Below are positions 34,493 through 42,445 of a DNA stretch of 64,000 bases, in pieces (the first letter of the stretch is position 1; each line of letters opens with the position of its first letter). This DNA comes from Achromobacter anxifer (GTDB taxonomy: Bacteria; Pseudomonadota; Gammaproteobacteria; Burkholderiales; Burkholderiaceae_B). The DNA lies in assembly GCF_903652925.1 (NCBI RefSeq), contig NZ_CAHLAR010000002.1, positions 682,001-746,000 on the forward strand, given 5' to 3'. Under the pieces are notes generated by a model, which did no database searches, had not been told where the DNA came from, and saw nothing but the letters and a program-made list of their open reading frames with translations. A program made the translations under genes and the position numbers.

Positions 34493-36231
34493 TCCTGGCC
34501 TCCCTGGGCTGACGTTTCCCCGAGGGAAGCTTCATAGGGCCACGTCACAGCCCCGGAGTGGGTCACTGCGCCCAGCTTGGCCGGACGCACCAGCGCTTCA
34601 TACTTTTCAAGCACGCCACCCAGCCTGCCGCGCACGAACGGCTGGCTGGCCTTCGCCCGTTCCGCAAGTTCTTCGTCCGAGAGTTCGACGTCCAGACTCC
34701 CCTTGATCGCATCGATGTGTATGGGGTCGCCGTCGCGCAGCAGGCGTATCGGGCCGCCCGCCGCCGCCTCGGGGCCCACATAGCCGATGCACATGCCGCG
34801 GGTGGCGCCGGAGAACCGGCCATCGGTCAGCAGCGCGACCTTTTCACCCATGCCTTGCCCATAGATCGCCGCGGTGACGCTCAGCATTTCACGCATGCCC
34901 GGGCCGCCCTTGGGGCCTTCGTTGCGTATCACGAGCACGTCGCCTTCCCGGTAGGCGCCTGCCGCGACCACCGCCATGCAGTCCTCTTCTGTTTCGAACA
35001 CCCGCGCCGTGCCCGAGAACACCAGCTGCTTGAGGCCGGCGGTCTTCAGCGCGGCGCCGTCCGGGGCCAGATTGCCGCGCAGGACCACCAGCCCCGCGTT
35101 GGGCGAGAGCGGTTCGTCGTGCGGCTTGACCACGCGGCCGTCGGGGCCGGGGAAGGCGCGCAGCGCCGTTTCCAGCGTCTCGCCGCTTTGAGTGAGCGTG
35201 TCGCCGTGTATATGCCCGCCCGCTAGCAGGGCGTTGAGCACGGCCGGCACGCCGCCGACATGATGCAGGTCCACGGCCAGATAGCGTCCACCCGGCTGCA
35301 TGTCGCCGATGAGCGGCGTGCGCGCCAGCACTTCCGATACGTCGTCGAGCGTGAAGGTGATGCCTGCCTCGTGGGCGATGGCCGGGATGTGCAGCATGGC
35401 GTTGGTCGACCCGCCGGTGGCGGCGACGGCCGCGCAGGCGTTCTCCAGGCTCTTGCGCGTCACCAGGTCGCGGGGCAGCGGCCCGCCGTTGCGCAGCGCG
35501 CGCATGACGTTCTCGCCGGCGCGGCGGGCAATCGCGATGCGTTCGCTGTAGACGGCCGGCACCATCGCCGAGCCCAGCGGGGCCAGCCCCAGCACCTCAG
35601 CGACCATCGCCATGGTGTTGGCCGTGAACTGTCCCGGACAGGAACCGGCGGTCGGCGTGCAGCGCTTTTCTATGCCGCGCAGCGTCTCGGCCGACATGTC
35701 GCCGCGCTGCGCCGCGCCCACGGCCTCGATGGCCGTCAGGATCGTGGCCTGCGAGCCGTCCGGGGCTACGCCCGGCAACATCGCCCCGCCGAACAGAAAC
35801 ACGCCGGGGACGTTCACGCGCACCATGCCCATCAGGATGCCGGGCAGGGTCTTGTCGCAACCGGCCACGCCGACCAGCGCGTCGTAGCAGTGGGCGCGCA
35901 CGAACAGCTCGACGCTGTCGGCGATGGTCTCGCGCGACACCAGCGAGAAGCGCATGCCCGAGTGATTCATCGACGTGCCGTCGGAGACCGAGATCGCCGA
36001 GCCGCGTATCGGCACGCCGCCGCCGGCCGCGATCCCGAGACGCACGTTGTCCGAGATCTGGTTCAGCGACATGGAACAGGGCGTGTTCTCGCCGTACGTG
36101 TCGACGATGGCGACGAACGGCTTGTCGATGGCCTCGTCGTCCAGGCCCGTGGCGCGCAGAAAGGCACGGTGCGGGGCGCGCGTCACGCCCTCGGTGACCG
36201 TGCGGGAGCGGTGTTTGTGCAGATCTTTCAT
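34489..36231 (-). CDS. IlvD/Edd-family dehydratase
   Basis: A 580-residue Fe-S dehydratase. The cluster cysteines can be placed in [24 protein letters not shown] and [14 protein letters not shown], and the C-terminal [23 protein letters not shown] motif is conserved. The family includes dihydroxy-acid dehydratase, phosphogluconate dehydratase and sugar-acid dehydratases. Length and motifs are close to dihydroxy-acid dehydratase, but the operon setting (SDR, hydroxyacid dehydrogenase, MFS, LysR) favours a catabolic paralogue acting on a sugar acid or hydroxy acid. Its stop overlaps the next gene's start. Confidence 0.9.
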   Translation of the reverse strand: MKDLHKHRSRTVTEGVTRAPHRAFLRATGLDDEAIDKPFVAIVDTYGENTPCSMSLNQISDNVRLGIAAGGGVPIRGSAISVSDGTSMNHSGMRFSLVSRETIADSVELFVRAHCYDALVGVAGCDKTLPGILMGMVRVNVPGVFLFGGAMLPGVAPDGSQATILTAIEAVGAAQRGDMSAETLRGIEKRCTPTAGSCPGQFTANTMAMVAEVLGLAPLGSAMVPAVYSERIAIARRAGENVMRALRNGGPLPRDLVTRKSLENACAAVAATGGSTNAMLHIPAIAHEAGITFTLDDVSEVLARTPLIGDMQPGGRYLAVDLHHVGGVPAVLNALLAGGHIHGDTLTQSGETLETALRAFPGPDGRVVKPHDEPLSPNAGLVVLRGNLAPDGAALKTAGLKQLVFSGTARVFETEEDCMAVVAAGAYREGDVLVIRNEGPKGGPGMREMLSVTAAIYGQGMGEKVALLTDGRFSGATRGMCIGYVGPEAAAGGPIRLLRDGDPIHIDAIKGSLDVELSDEELAERAKASQPFVRGRLGGVLEKYEALVRPAKLGAVTHSGAVTWPYEASLGETSAQGGQE

Positions 36232-36258
36232 GGATGGAATTCCTAGTATCGGGGGGGC

Positions 36259-37038
36259 TCAGGTGTTGAGCATCAAACCGTTTTCGATGGCCAGCACCTG
36301 GCCGGTCATCGCCGGCGCGCGGGCGGCGATGAACCAGGCCAGTTCCGCGACTTCCGACGGCTGCGACACCCGCTTGAGCGGCGCGTTCTCGCGCATGCCG
36401 TCGACCACGCGGGCGTAGGCCTCGTCGCCGAGCACGCGCCGCAGCAGGCCGTCGTCGACCATGCCCGGGGCAATGGCATTCACGCGGACCTGCGGGGCGA
36501 GACTGCGCGCGAGCGACAGCGTCAGCGAATTGACCGCGCCCTTCGAGGCCGCATAGGCGATGGACGATCCCGTGCCATTCAGGGACGCCAGCGAAGAGAT
36601 ATTGATGACGCAGCCCGACCCTGTGTCCGCCGGCCGGTCGCGCAGCAGAGGGGCCGCGGCGCGTGTCATCTGGAACATGCCGATGAGGTTCACGCGATAG
36701 ACGCGCTCGAACTCGCTGGCGTCGATCGCGTCGAGGTCGCCGTGCGGAATCACGCGTGTCGTGCCCGCGCTGTTGACGACAGCGTCCAGCCGTCCCCACT
36801 GCGCCGCGACCGCATCGACCATGCCGCGGCAGGCGGAGTCGTCGCCCACGTCGGCATCCACGACGATGGTCTGGGCCCCGGCGTCGCGGCACTGCGCGGC
36901 CACCGTCTCGGCCGCCGCCCGTGTGCCGTCGTCGAAATTGTTGATGGCCACCGCCCAGCCTTCACGCGCAAAGCGCAGGGCCGTGGCGGCCCCGATGCCG
37001 CTGGCCGCGCCGGTCACCAGGCAGACGGGCGCGCTCAT
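36259..37038 (-). CDS. Short-chain dehydrogenase/reductase (SDR)
   Basis: A 259-residue classical SDR from ATG 37038. It has the cofactor turn LVTGAASGIGAATALRFA, the NSAG strand (VVNSAGTTR), a catalytic Ser in INISSLAS, and Tyr/Lys in IAYAASKGAVN. The ending MTGQVLAIENGLMLN is a slightly divergent family tail. Start overlaps the MFS stop by four bases. In this operon it probably oxidises the sugar or hydroxy-acid substrate before dehydration by the IlvD-like enzyme; substrate not predictable. Confidence 0.9.
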   Translation of the reverse strand: MSAPVCLVTGAASGIGAATALRFAREGWAVAINNFDDGTRAAAETVAAQCRDAGAQTIVVDADVGDDSACRGMVDAVAAQWGRLDAVVNSAGTTRVIPHGDLDAIDASEFERVYRVNLIGMFQMTRAAAPLLRDRPADTGSGCVINISSLASLNGTGSSIAYAASKGAVNSLTLSLARSLAPQVRVNAIAPGMVDDGLLRRVLGDEAYARVVDGMRENAPLKRVSQPSEVAELAWFIAARAPAMTGQVLAIENGLMLNT

Positions 37039-38153
37039 GCCTGCTCCCGCTTCGTTCGCAGCGACAGCGCGATGAAGGCCCCGCCGACCTGCGCGCAGGC
37101 CAGCAGGATCATGCCGGGCAGCAGCTGCTCCGTGGTGTCCTTGAGAAAGCCGATGACATACGGGCTCACGAAGCCGGCCAGGTTGCCGACCGAATTGATC
37201 AGCGCGATGGCCGCCGCGGCGCCCGCGCCGCTCATCATCGCCGTGGGGATGCCCCAGAAGACCGGCGCGATCGAATTGATGCCGATGGCGGCGACGATGA
37301 GGGCGGCCATCGACCACCACAGGTGCTCGGCAAGCAGCACCGATACCAGCATGCCGGCGGCGCCCAGCACACAGCACACGGCAACGTGGATGCGGCGTTC
37401 GTTCGTGCGGTCCGCATGGCGCGCGATGAGTATCATCGCCACCGCGCTGACCAGCGACGGCACCGCCGACAGCAGGCCGATGTTGCCCAGGTTGGCCACG
37501 CCCGCGGCCCGTATCATCGTCGGCAGCCAGAACACCAGGCCGTAATTGCCCATGGCGATGCAGAAATAGAGCAGGCCGAGCAGCCACACTTTGCGGTCGC
37601 CGAACACATGCCGCACGCTATGGCGGGCCCGGGTGCTGTCGTCGGCGGCAAGGTCCTGAGCCAGCAGGCGCTTCTCGTCCGCGCTGAGCCACTTCACGGT
37701 CTCGATCCGGTCCTGCAGCATGAAGAAGGCGGCAATCCCGACCAGCAGCGACCCCAGGCCTTCGACCAGGAACAGCCACTGCCAGCCGGCCAGGCCATGC
37801 GCGCCGCCGAACCGTTCCATGATCCAGCCGGACAGCGGACCGCCGATGGCGCCCGACACCGGAATGGCCACCATGAACAGGGCGATGATCTGCGAGCGGC
37901 GGCTCGACGGGAACCAGGTCGACAGATACAGCACGATGCCCGGGAAGAAGCCGGCTTCGGCCACCCCCAGCAGGAAACGCAGCAGATAGAACGACAGCGG
38001 TCCCTGCGCGTACATCGTCAGACAGGAAATGATGGACCACGTGACCATGATGCGCCAGGCCAACTTGCGGTACAGCGCGTCAAGCTGCGCAGGATTCTGC
38101 GCCGCCTGCGAGCCGGCGTAGGCCGGCGCGCCGCCGGAAAGGGACGTGCTCAT
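37035..38153 (-). CDS. MFS (ACS family) transporter lacking helices 1-2
   Basis: A 372-residue protein, about 60-80 residues shorter than its family. The N-terminus LDALYRKLAWRI is the normal start, but it joins directly at about 38046-38056 to MVTWSIISCLTMYAQGPLSF, which in relatives follows transmembrane helix 2. The frame is kept and the remaining ten helices are intact, with the LRFLLGVAEAGFFPGIVLYL signature. Relatives carry RIM-like residues at both joined sites, so a deletion between short repeats is likely. Without helices 1-2 transport is doubtful, yet the operon downstream stays in frame. First gene of the operon, divergent from LysR. Confidence 0.75.
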   Translation of the reverse strand: MSTSLSGGAPAYAGSQAAQNPAQLDALYRKLAWRIMVTWSIISCLTMYAQGPLSFYLLRFLLGVAEAGFFPGIVLYLSTWFPSSRRSQIIALFMVAIPVSGAIGGPLSGWIMERFGGAHGLAGWQWLFLVEGLGSLLVGIAAFFMLQDRIETVKWLSADEKRLLAQDLAADDSTRARHSVRHVFGDRKVWLLGLLYFCIAMGNYGLVFWLPTMIRAAGVANLGNIGLLSAVPSLVSAVAMILIARHADRTNERRIHVAVCCVLGAAGMLVSVLLAEHLWWSMAALIVAAIGINSIAPVFWGIPTAMMSGAGAAAAIALINSVGNLAGFVSPYVIGFLKDTTEQLLPGMILLACAQVGGAFIALSLRTKREQA

Positions 38154-38363
38154 GGGTGTTGTCTCCGTGGGTGTGTGCCATGGGGCACATCGAGTTATTC
38201 GGCAGTCTGCGAGTTCGGTTATGCGCGTGGCATCGGCCTGGGAGCTATCGTTGTTCCCGGCGATTCATCGATGCTTCACGAAAAAGCCCGAACTACAGTG
38301 CTGTCCGTTCGAAGGGTACGGGTTGCCCGTTGCTCGCGGCAAATCACACTTTCCGCATTCGGC

Positions 38364-38379
38364 ATTACCGTTTGGTTAT
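38364..38379. promoter_or_regulatory. Possible LysR box
   Basis: ATTACCGTTTGGTTAT is an imperfect dyad with T38366-N11-A38378, 26 bases before the LysR start and in the 251-bp divergent region. Confidence 0.3.
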
Positions 38380-38404
38380 GATTGGTGGCTTGCGCCATGA
38401 TGCG

Positions 38405-39409
38405 ATGGCGACCGACTCCCTGTCTTTCCAATCCGATATGTCCGCCAGCACGCCGTCCGACAATTCGATAGAACGCTTTTTCCGCAGCGGCTTGAAGCTT
38501 GGGCATCTGCGCATTCTGGTGGCGCTGGGCGAGCTGCGCCAGGTGACACGGGTAGCCGCCGCGTTCCACGTCACACAGCCAGCCATCTCCAAGCAGATCG
38601 CGGAGATCGAGGAGGCGCTGGCCACGCCGGTCGTGCGCCGTGTAGGCAACGCCATTGAATTGACGCGCATAGGACGCGTGCTGGTCGAACGCGGGCGAGA
38701 GATCCTGCGCCAGATCGAACTGGCGCGGCGCGACGTCAAGGCCCTGGCCTCTGGCACGGCGGGCCACGTCAGATTCGGCGCCGTGGTGACGATTCCCCAA
38801 CCCTTGATCGCGCATGCCGTCGAACTGTTCACGCGGCGCGCGCCAAACGCCTCGTTCTCGTTCGTCGAAGCCACGCTCGATCGCCTGCTCAAGATGATGG
38901 ACGAAGGCAACCTCGACCTGGCCCTGGGCCGCAACCGCGTGACCGGATATCTGCCGGTGATGCGCCACGAATCCTTGCATCACGAGCCGTTCGTATTCGT
39001 GGTGGGCACGCGCCACCCATTGGGCGGCCCCGACACCCCCGTGACCTGGGACGACCTGCAGGACGTGCGCTGGATCACGCCCATGCAGGGTTCGCCCGCC
39101 TTTGCGACCATGGTCGAGATCCTGGCCGAACATGGCGTGACCCTGTTGCGTCCGACCATCGAGTCGAGTTCATTGGCGCTGAACCTGTCCTTGCTGCGCG
39201 ACGGGGGATACGTTTCGATCCTGCCGTTGTCGCTCGCGCGCCGCTACGTGCGGCGTGGAACCATGCGGATGTTGCCGCTGCCGCCACTGGGGCCATTGGG
39301 CGAGGCGATTCTGTATTGGCGCGAGGACACGACGACGTCCACCACGGGGCTGTTTGCGGAGTGTTTGCGGGAGTCGTCGGCGGAATTGATCGATGCTGCT
39401 GGCGCGTAG
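38405..39409 (+). CDS. LysR-family transcriptional regulator
   Basis: A 334-residue regulator taken from ATG 38405; in-frame ATGs at 38378 and 38438 are also possible and none has a strong ribosome site. The DNA-binding part begins near residue 25 (GHLRILVALGELRQVTRVAAAFHVTQPAISKQIAEIEEAL), the effector domain follows with GTAGHVRFGAVVTIP and WITPMQGSPAF. This extended N-terminus and sequence type resemble the GbpR/CbbR-like branch that controls sugar-acid catabolism. It is divergent from the MFS-SDR-dehydratase operon and most likely controls it. Confidence 0.9.
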   Translation: MATDSLSFQSDMSASTPSDNSIERFFRSGLKLGHLRILVALGELRQVTRVAAAFHVTQPAISKQIAEIEEALATPVVRRVGNAIELTRIGRVLVERGREILRQIELARRDVKALASGTAGHVRFGAVVTIPQPLIAHAVELFTRRAPNASFSFVEATLDRLLKMMDEGNLDLALGRNRVTGYLPVMRHESLHHEPFVFVVGTRHPLGGPDTPVTWDDLQDVRWITPMQGSPAFATMVEILAEHGVTLLRPTIESSSLALNLSLLRDGGYVSILPLSLARRYVRRGTMRMLPLPPLGPLGEAILYWREDTTTSTTGLFAECLRESSAELIDAAGA

Positions 39410-39572
39410 CGAGCCGCTGATTGCCTTGTTTTGGCTTGGGTACGGTCCGTCCTAAATGGATCAGGCTTTGTGCGTATACCCTAGACGTTTTGATTATGGC
39501 TACGGCGGATGGCAAGACGGCCCGCCGTTGCCTTGGCCGACCTTAGATATTTCAGCAAAGCGAGTCCCATTA

Positions 39573-40373
39573 ATGTCCGAACACCACCAGTTCCTGTGCC
39601 CCCGCGACCTGCATTTACCGCCGCCCGATTGGCGGGCGCTGGAAACCAAGCTGCTGGAAGGCGGATACGTGCTCGAACCGCGCGGCGACAATATTCCGTA
39701 CCGAGCCTTGCTGAACCTGAGCTTCGGTCTGGCCACCCTGAACGAGGGCTCGTACCAGTATCAGGAACCGTTGCGCACGACAGGCGACGTGATTGCGATG
39801 TACGTGGGGGCGGGGTATCTGCCTGCGGATATTCCCATTCGCCATAACGACACCATGGCCGAAGCTTTGGATTTGTTGGCCAGCCACGGCGTCACGCCTG
39901 GGGAGCTGTATGCAGATAATGAGGGCAGCGACTGGAACAGCCCGCAATACTGCCTGGGGCCTGCGGCAAGACCCTATCTCACCCCTGACGCGCAAGCTTC
40001 CTACGACGCAGATCCCAGGAATTTCCCGTTGATGCTGCTGGCCTACGACGGCCCTGAGCCGCGCGTGGCGGTGGGGGAAAACCTCTCCGAGCCGAGCTTG
40101 CCGGGTTCAGACGTACTGCTGGAATCAATGCCGCCGTTTGACTCGCATGTTGATTTCATTGGGGCGGCTTACGAGGATCCGGCGGCGCAGTGGCATTGCG
40201 CGGAGAATGGCTGCGATTACCGGATATTGGAGTTGGATTGGCAGTACAGCCTGGCGATGGGGTTTCGGATGGTTCGGACGGAATGGTTGGATGAGGGTAG
40301 CGCGAGGGGGCTGGCCAGGCTGATCGAGGGGCTGACTGGGCAGGTCATGGTTTGCAGCCATCGGCATTTGTGA
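39573..40373 (+). CDS. Hypothetical protein, full-length copy
   Basis: A 266-residue acidic protein from ATG 39573 (the ATG shared with the truncated copy at 33228). It starts MSEHHQFLCPRDLHLPPPDW and has three cysteines (YCLG, HCAENGCDY). No signal peptide, membrane segment or known motif. The truncated paralogue 6.3 kb upstream shows that this gene or its neighbourhood was rearranged around the catabolic operon. The style (acidic, Trp/Tyr-rich, solitary, duplicated) resembles immunity-like proteins, but there is no toxin beside it. Function unknown. Confidence 0.7.
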   Translation: MSEHHQFLCPRDLHLPPPDWRALETKLLEGGYVLEPRGDNIPYRALLNLSFGLATLNEGSYQYQEPLRTTGDVIAMYVGAGYLPADIPIRHNDTMAEALDLLASHGVTPGELYADNEGSDWNSPQYCLGPAARPYLTPDAQASYDADPRNFPLMLLAYDGPEPRVAVGENLSEPSLPGSDVLLESMPPFDSHVDFIGAAYEDPAAQWHCAENGCDYRILELDWQYSLAMGFRMVRTEWLDEGSARGLARLIEGLTGQVMVCSHRHL

Positions 40374-40456
40374 ATGCAGGGTAGGGGATAGGCAGCTGGG
40401 CTGCCATTGCCTTGTTATTGCAAGACATAAACCTACGGTGCAAATGAGAGGTGCCG

Positions 40457-40786
40457 CTACGGCTGTTCCAGCGGCCACACCTCAACGACCCCGTGCGCGA
40501 CGGCGCAGGGTGTTTGCGACACCATCGCTATAGCTTCGGCCATGTCGGCGGCTTCGATGATGGCGAAGCCGGCTACTGGTAAGGGGGATTTCATGAATGG
40601 GCCGGGGGTTGTTTCGATCCGGGCTGCTTCGTGGTTACGTACTTGTACTGGCTTGCCTGCAATGCCCATCAACACGCCGTCTGCCTGCAAGTTTGCGTCG
40701 TGCGAATGCGCTGCGTTTCGGATGGCTGCGGGCGCACGATCGTAGCCTTCTTGATCGCCATATCCGATGGTCACGAACTTTGGCAT
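40457..40786 (-). CDS. YCII-related domain protein
   Basis: A 109-residue protein. AAGGAG followed by six bases sets the start at ATG 40786 and not the ATG at 40792, which touches the ribosome site. The MPKFVTIGYGDQEGYDR start, VRNHEAARIETTPGPF and a central PVAGFAIIEAADMAEAIAMV strand-helix match the YCII/DGPF dimeric alpha-beta barrel family. Roles in this family range from extracytoplasmic sigma-factor neighbours to ring-cleaving enzymes; here it is a single gene at the left edge of the accessory island. Confidence 0.8.
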   Translation of the reverse strand: MPKFVTIGYGDQEGYDRAPAAIRNAAHSHDANLQADGVLMGIAGKPVQVRNHEAARIETTPGPFMKSPLPVAGFAIIEAADMAEAIAMVSQTPCAVAHGVVEVWPLEQP

Positions 40787-40874
40787 GGGCATCTCCTTAG
40801 CGTGGATGAGATTAGGACGGGTTTGCAATCCCAATGTCTAGAAAATGGGCAATCCTGCGCGTGTTGGCGCATCC

Positions 40875-40893
40875 AAAATTGTAATCTGACACC
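40875..40893 (+). repeat. Island repeat, copy A
   Basis: AAAATTGTAATCTGACACC, one of the related sequences at gene borders of the island (see 42317, 45761, 45785, 45828). It lies 156 bases before the first HNH gene. The 214-base stretch from 40835 to 41048 holds nothing else recognisable. Confidence 0.5.
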
Positions 40894-41048
40894 ATATCTC
40901 CGAAATGCTCAACGCAATGCATCAAGAGGCTGCGCGCACTTGGCCTGCGTTGCCTGCGAGTTGAAGAGGCTAGCTATAGGTTTTCGAGAATTACTGATTT
41001 TTGCATAACATCTTGTATTATGTGTCTGTTGTCTTCATGGGTGATGCG

Positions 41049-42281
41049 ATGGCCAAGTATAGTGCGCTAGGAAAATATCTTTCAATGCTTAGGGTTGATT
41101 CGATTGCGTTGGCATTTTCTGAAATTGAGACGATAATCGAATCGCCTCTGCCGGCGTCCGCGTATAAGTATCCCGCGTATTGGTCAAATGAGAGAAGTGG
41201 GACACATACGTGGTCTCACGTATGGCAGGCGGCCGGCTGGAGAAGCGAAAACTTAGATCTAGGTGGTGGGTCAATCACTTTTAGGCGTGATCAGCAATCG
41301 GCTGAAGCGCAACTCGCTAATCTGGAACCAAGGAAAAAAGAAACCATCTACGATCTTTTGGGAGTTCTAGGAATTTCCACCGAAGACTGGAATGGCAGCA
41401 AGGCTAATCCAAAGTACTGCTACAACTGGTCTTTCGGAAGCGTATTTGAGCACTATGTCGTGTGCTTGTGGCACGGCAACATGTCCGTGGAAGATGGCCA
41501 GATAGTTTTGAAGGGCAATCTACGAAAACTCGCCTTAGAACTTGAGGCCGTGAGTCAAGATGTTTCTGCTCAACCTACTGAAAGGAGCAGGGCAGCACCA
41601 CAAGCCGCTCGAGCGAGATCGACCGATGATGCAATCAGATCATCGTTTAATCATGGATTGCCGGTGTCTGTGATTGTTGTCAAAGGTACCCGACGTGATA
41701 AAGCCACGGTCGGCGGAGGGTCCTCTCAGACAGAGTTCCGCTCGCTTGATTCAATCAAGTGGTACGCGCATACCTATGATGATGACAACGGCACGTTTCA
41801 GCTCGTCAGAGGAATAGCGCCCTTAGGTTCCTTACAAACTCTGCCGACATTATCTTTGGATGTTGAGGAATATGCTGGTCCGCCTGATGACCTGCAACAG
41901 CGAGCAATTAAGGTCCGCCGTGGCCAAAAGAAATTCCGTGACAACCTTCTATCGGCGTATCAGAAAACATGTGCGGTGACCGGCTGCAAAGTTGAGGACC
42001 TTCTCGAAGCCGCCCATATACGTCCTCATTCTGAGGAGCCGAACTATCGCACTTCCAATGGGCTGTTACTTCGAGCGGACATTCATACGCTTTTTGACCT
42101 GGGTTTGTTGGCAATAGACCCCCAGAAGAAGGTTTGCTTGGCGCCGTTCTTACTTAATTCAGAATATAAGGGCTACCAAGGAAAAGAGTTGCGACAACCG
42201 ACTAAAGTCACGGATATGCCGGATTTTTATGCCATGCAACTCAGATATGTTGCATTCAGAGAAAAGCATGGCCTAAATTAA
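41049..42281 (+). CDS. HNH endonuclease with extra N-terminal domain
   Basis: A 410-residue protein from ATG 41049 (ATG 41037 is also possible; no clear ribosome site). Residues 1-75 form a compact module (KYSALGKYLSMLRVDSIALAF... then a WSHVWQAAGWRSENL) seen at the start of several uncharacterised proteins, possibly DUF7662. Residues 190-290 are a linker region. Residues 295-360 hold an HNH_2-type nuclease: CAVTGC, LEAAHIRPHSE, a conserved Asn in SNGLLLRADIHTLFDLG with the last His. This type is frequent in stand-alone restriction enzymes. AT-rich codon use differs from the chromosome. Beside a Gabija-like pair, so an anti-phage role is plausible. Confidence 0.8.
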   Translation: MAKYSALGKYLSMLRVDSIALAFSEIETIIESPLPASAYKYPAYWSNERSGTHTWSHVWQAAGWRSENLDLGGGSITFRRDQQSAEAQLANLEPRKKETIYDLLGVLGISTEDWNGSKANPKYCYNWSFGSVFEHYVVCLWHGNMSVEDGQIVLKGNLRKLALELEAVSQDVSAQPTERSRAAPQAARARSTDDAIRSSFNHGLPVSVIVVKGTRRDKATVGGGSSQTEFRSLDSIKWYAHTYDDDNGTFQLVRGIAPLGSLQTLPTLSLDVEEYAGPPDDLQQRAIKVRRGQKKFRDNLLSAYQKTCAVTGCKVEDLLEAAHIRPHSEEPNYRTSNGLLLRADIHTLFDLGLLAIDPQKKVCLAPFLLNSEYKGYQGKELRQPTKVTDMPDFYAMQLRYVAFREKHGLN

Positions 42282-42316
42282 AATATGCAGGCCACAATTT
42301 CGTAACGCCTGGGTAG

Positions 42317-42336
42317 AAAATTTGTAGTTTGACACC
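42317..42336 (+). repeat. Island repeat, copy B
   Basis: AAAATTTGTAGTTTGACACC followed by CTTTTT, with a weakly complementary GCCACAATTT at 42291-42300. It sits between the HNH gene and the OLD-family gene and could act as a weak hairpin terminator. Confidence 0.5.
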
Positions 42337-42445
42337 CTTTTTAAGCACCTAAGGCCCGCGTGAACATGCAGAGCGGTGTATTACGCTTAAACTGCTAGGA
42401 ATTTCTTTTCTTTTAGTACGTATCGCTCTTGGATGGAGTGCTTAG

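Noticed and set aside
33599-39409. The MFS-SDR-IlvD-dehydrogenase cluster as a new pathway
   Set aside because: All families and their arrangement with a divergent LysR gene are typical of sugar-acid or hydroxy-acid catabolism; only the MFS deletion and the framing repeats are unusual.
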